Origin: Rivularia sp. MS3
GTDB lineage: Bacteria; Cyanobacteriota; Cyanobacteriia; Cyanobacteriales; Nostocaceae
NCBI GenBank assembly: GCA_019192545.1
Contig: JAHCMI010000034.1
Location: forward strand, 21,539-85,538
Direction: 5' to 3'
Length of the DNA: 64,000 nt
Made by a program: the position numbers and the translations under genes. Below are positions 62,055-64,000 of the stretch, piece by piece; position 1 is the stretch's first letter; each line of letters begins with the position of its first letter. A model generated the notes under the pieces. The model did no database searches, had not been told where the DNA came from, and was given only the letters and a program-made list of their open reading frames with translations.

Positions 62055-63820
62055 AAATTTTCAAGAAATTTATCCTTTCTTCTACTTGCTTTGCGGGATT
62101 AATCGCGATGCTTTTAACAGGAACTTATTTATGGCGAAGTCGAGTTGCAACCGAAATAGATGATAAATTACATAATTCTCGTAGAGTTATTGAAATTGCT
62201 TTAAAATTAAAAGTTGATTTAAAAAATGAAGTAGATACTTTAAAAGACGATGTCTTAATCAATAACGAAAAATCAGATTTAGACATTAATCAAAATGAAT
62301 TTTTAACTAACCTGCTCAAACTAGAAACTTTAGATCCAAACGCGAAAGAAATAAATGATATTCGTCGTCGTCACGCATATCTAGTACGCTTAAGTGAAGA
62401 ACTAAGAAAAAAAAATAATACTTCATCCGATTCATATTTAGCTGATTCTCAGCAGGATTTTAGAGCAATAAACTCTTTCGCTAAAGATATTGAACTATTT
62501 CTAGGTGATTTAACAAACAACGCTCAGGAAAAAATTATTCTAATTGAAGATGAAATAGAAGAAATCAAGCACAAGACTAGACTCGCAACTTCTGCGATTA
62601 TAGTCATAATTGTACTGATTTTCATTAGTCAATTTTTCTTGATTATGTTTCCACTTGTAAACTCTTTGAATAAACTACAAAAGGGAGCATCCGCGATTGC
62701 TGCGGGTAAGCTAGATTACCGACTTGATATTCGTACAAAAGATGAATTAGAGCAATTAGCCAACGAATTCAACCGCATGACAGAAAAATTAAATGAATCA
62801 TACAGCGAAATAATCGAACGCAGCGGGGAGCTAATCAAACTCAATCGAAACCTTAGATACGAAGTCAGCGATCGCACTCAAGCGCAAGCCGAATTACAAG
62901 AAACCTTAGACGAGTTAAAAAGTACTCAAGCCCAGCTAATTCAAACCGAAAAAATGTCAAGTTTGGGTCAAATGGTAGCTGGAGTTGCCCACGAAATCAA
63001 TAATCCTGTTAGTTTTGTTTACGGTAACATTAATCATGTTAAACAGTATGTCGAAGATATTTTAGAATTAATTGAATTTTATCAACAAGAATTTCCCAAT
63101 CCCGGAGACAAAATAGAAGCACAACTTGAAGATATGGAATTGAATTTTGTCAAAGAAGATTTACCTAAAGTACTAGATTCTATGAAAATGGGAGCAACCC
63201 GCATTCGGGAAATAGTTTTGTCTTTACGTAACTTCTCTCGATTAGATGAAGCTGATATGAAAGAAGTTGATATTCATGAAGGCATCGAAAGCACTTTATT
63301 AATTTTGCAAAATCGTCTCAAATCTAAACCGAATCGTACCGGCATCGAAATCATTAAAGAGTATAATCAACTGCCTAAAATAGAATGTTATCCCGGACAA
63401 TTAAATCAAACATTTATGAACATTATTAATAATGCCATAGATGTTTTAGAAGAAGGAGCAGACAAAAATGAGATAGAAAATCCCCAAATTTGCATTCATA
63501 CGGATTTAATCGATAATCAAACAGTAGCAGTCAGGATTGCAGATAACGGCATGGGAATGAGCGAGAAAGTTAAAAACAAACTGTTTGACCCATTTTTTAC
63601 TACCAAACCCGTAGGGAAAGGAACCGGTTTAGGCTTATCAATTACTTATCAGATAATAGTCGAGAAACATCAAGGCAAACTACATTGCGTTTCTGAACTT
63701 GGTAAAGGTACTGAATTTATCATTGAAATTCCCCTATATCAGAAACAAAACAGGAATGGAGAAACAATAATACAAGCACAAAAGAAGATAGAAAGTGAGG
63801 AATTAGGAGTTGTGATTTAG
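62051..63820 (+). CDS. Membrane sensor histidine kinase with HAMP, partner of a PhnD-like protein
   Basis: 589 aa. TM1 about 7-27 and TM2 about 178-200 enclose a helical extracytoplasmic domain of about 150 residues. HAMP follows (LVNSLNKLQKGASAIAAGKLDYRL), then a coiled coil and the transmitter: His314 in MVAGVAHEINNPVSF, NAIDVL (N box), RIADNGMGM and GTGLGLSITYQII. It should sense through the small helical sensor, probably by contact with the binding lipoprotein encoded just upstream. No response regulator gene lies in the window. The transmitter is strongly similar to that of the kinase at 45176-47356. Confidence 0.93.
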   Translation: MKIFKKFILSSTCFAGLIAMLLTGTYLWRSRVATEIDDKLHNSRRVIEIALKLKVDLKNEVDTLKDDVLINNEKSDLDINQNEFLTNLLKLETLDPNAKEINDIRRRHAYLVRLSEELRKKNNTSSDSYLADSQQDFRAINSFAKDIELFLGDLTNNAQEKIILIEDEIEEIKHKTRLATSAIIVIIVLIFISQFFLIMFPLVNSLNKLQKGASAIAAGKLDYRLDIRTKDELEQLANEFNRMTEKLNESYSEIIERSGELIKLNRNLRYEVSDRTQAQAELQETLDELKSTQAQLIQTEKMSSLGQMVAGVAHEINNPVSFVYGNINHVKQYVEDILELIEFYQQEFPNPGDKIEAQLEDMELNFVKEDLPKVLDSMKMGATRIREIVLSLRNFSRLDEADMKEVDIHEGIESTLLILQNRLKSKPNRTGIEIIKEYNQLPKIECYPGQLNQTFMNIINNAIDVLEEGADKNEIENPQICIHTDLIDNQTVAVRIADNGMGMSEKVKNKLFDPFFTTKPVGKGTGLGLSITYQIIVEKHQGKLHCVSELGKGTEFIIEIPLYQKQNRNGETIIQAQKKIESEELGVVI

Positions 63821-64000
63821 ATTCCCGCCCTAGTACTCCTTTTCATTAAAATTAACGGGTGAAGGCAGGCAGGGGGAGCAGGGAAGCAGGGGGAGAAAAA
63901 ATAAAACCCTCTTTTCTAAACCCGTCAAAACTAATGAAATGAATTAGTAGTGGTCTGTCCCGTTAGTTTTGATGGGCATATCGTAAATATAAAAAATATT
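63821..64000. other. Gene-free right edge
   Basis: Contains GCAGGCAGGGGGAGCAGGGAAGCAGGGGGAG filler at about 63862-63893 and a CCCGTCAAAACTAA / TTAGTTTTGATGGG inverted pair at about 63919-63975. No gene starts before the window end. Confidence 0.5.

Overview
The window is chromosomal DNA of a filamentous cyanobacterium, most likely a Nostocales member related to Nostoc, Calothrix or Rivularia. Seen directly: an AT-rich genome, about twenty HIP1 octamers (GCGATCGC), many short heptamer-type tandem repeats between genes, and cyanobacteria-typical families (PAP/fibrillin, the Npun_R2821/Npun_R2822 family, DUF2301, DUF4058). The genus is inference.

Region 1-8979 (+) is an exopolysaccharide locus: the 3' end of a Wzc-type tyrosine autokinase, a Wzy/WaaL-like membrane protein, two tandem GT4+GT2 glycosyltransferase modules made by duplication, and a Wzx-type flippase. 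A complete IS1634-family element (9373-11591) follows, with 16-bp terminal inverted repeats and a 6-bp target duplication. It sits inside a GTTGGGT...ACCCAAC intergenic repeat. After it come a secreted protein of unknown function, an ABC1/UbiB-type kinase and a small membrane protein.

Region 16273-24083 (-) is a second glycan locus: two GT4 enzymes, an ABC exporter with an unusual C-terminal extension resembling two histidine-kinase dimerisation hairpins without the phospho-acceptor His, a GT10 fucosyltransferase-like enzyme and two adjacent Npun_R2821/Npun_R2822 proteins.

Region 24457-33692 is mostly housekeeping: glyoxalase II, DprA, a DUF2301 membrane protein, a PAS/GAF adenylate cyclase, a short-chain dehydrogenase and an AbrB-family membrane protein. 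A secreted SH3-like gene here is split by a 172-bp non-autonomous element with an 8-bp target duplication; removing it restores the frame exactly. The 1.5-kb gap at 33693-35191 holds a minimal CRISPR array (two repeats, one spacer, probable leader) with no cas genes in the window.

Region 35192-39370 joins a TIGR04283-type glycosyltransferase, two TVP38/TMEM64 proteins and a pyridine-nucleotide disulfide oxidoreductase. Then come a large di-haem cytochrome c, SufU, a fibrillin, a small ferredoxin-fold protein with an SDR gene remnant behind it, a dynamin/Era-like GTPase, a PAS histidine kinase, a solitary m5C methyltransferase (candidate CGATCG enzyme) and a divergently arranged manganese-type ABC importer.

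Region 53149-64000 holds a broken antitoxin-like gene joined to a duplicated 3' end of the next gene, a beta-propeller protein, a sodium:solute symporter, a DUF4058 pseudogene, a HAD hydrolase, NurA with an in-frame repeat insertion, and a PhnD-like binding lipoprotein overlapping a membrane histidine kinase. No rRNA or tRNA gene was recognised.
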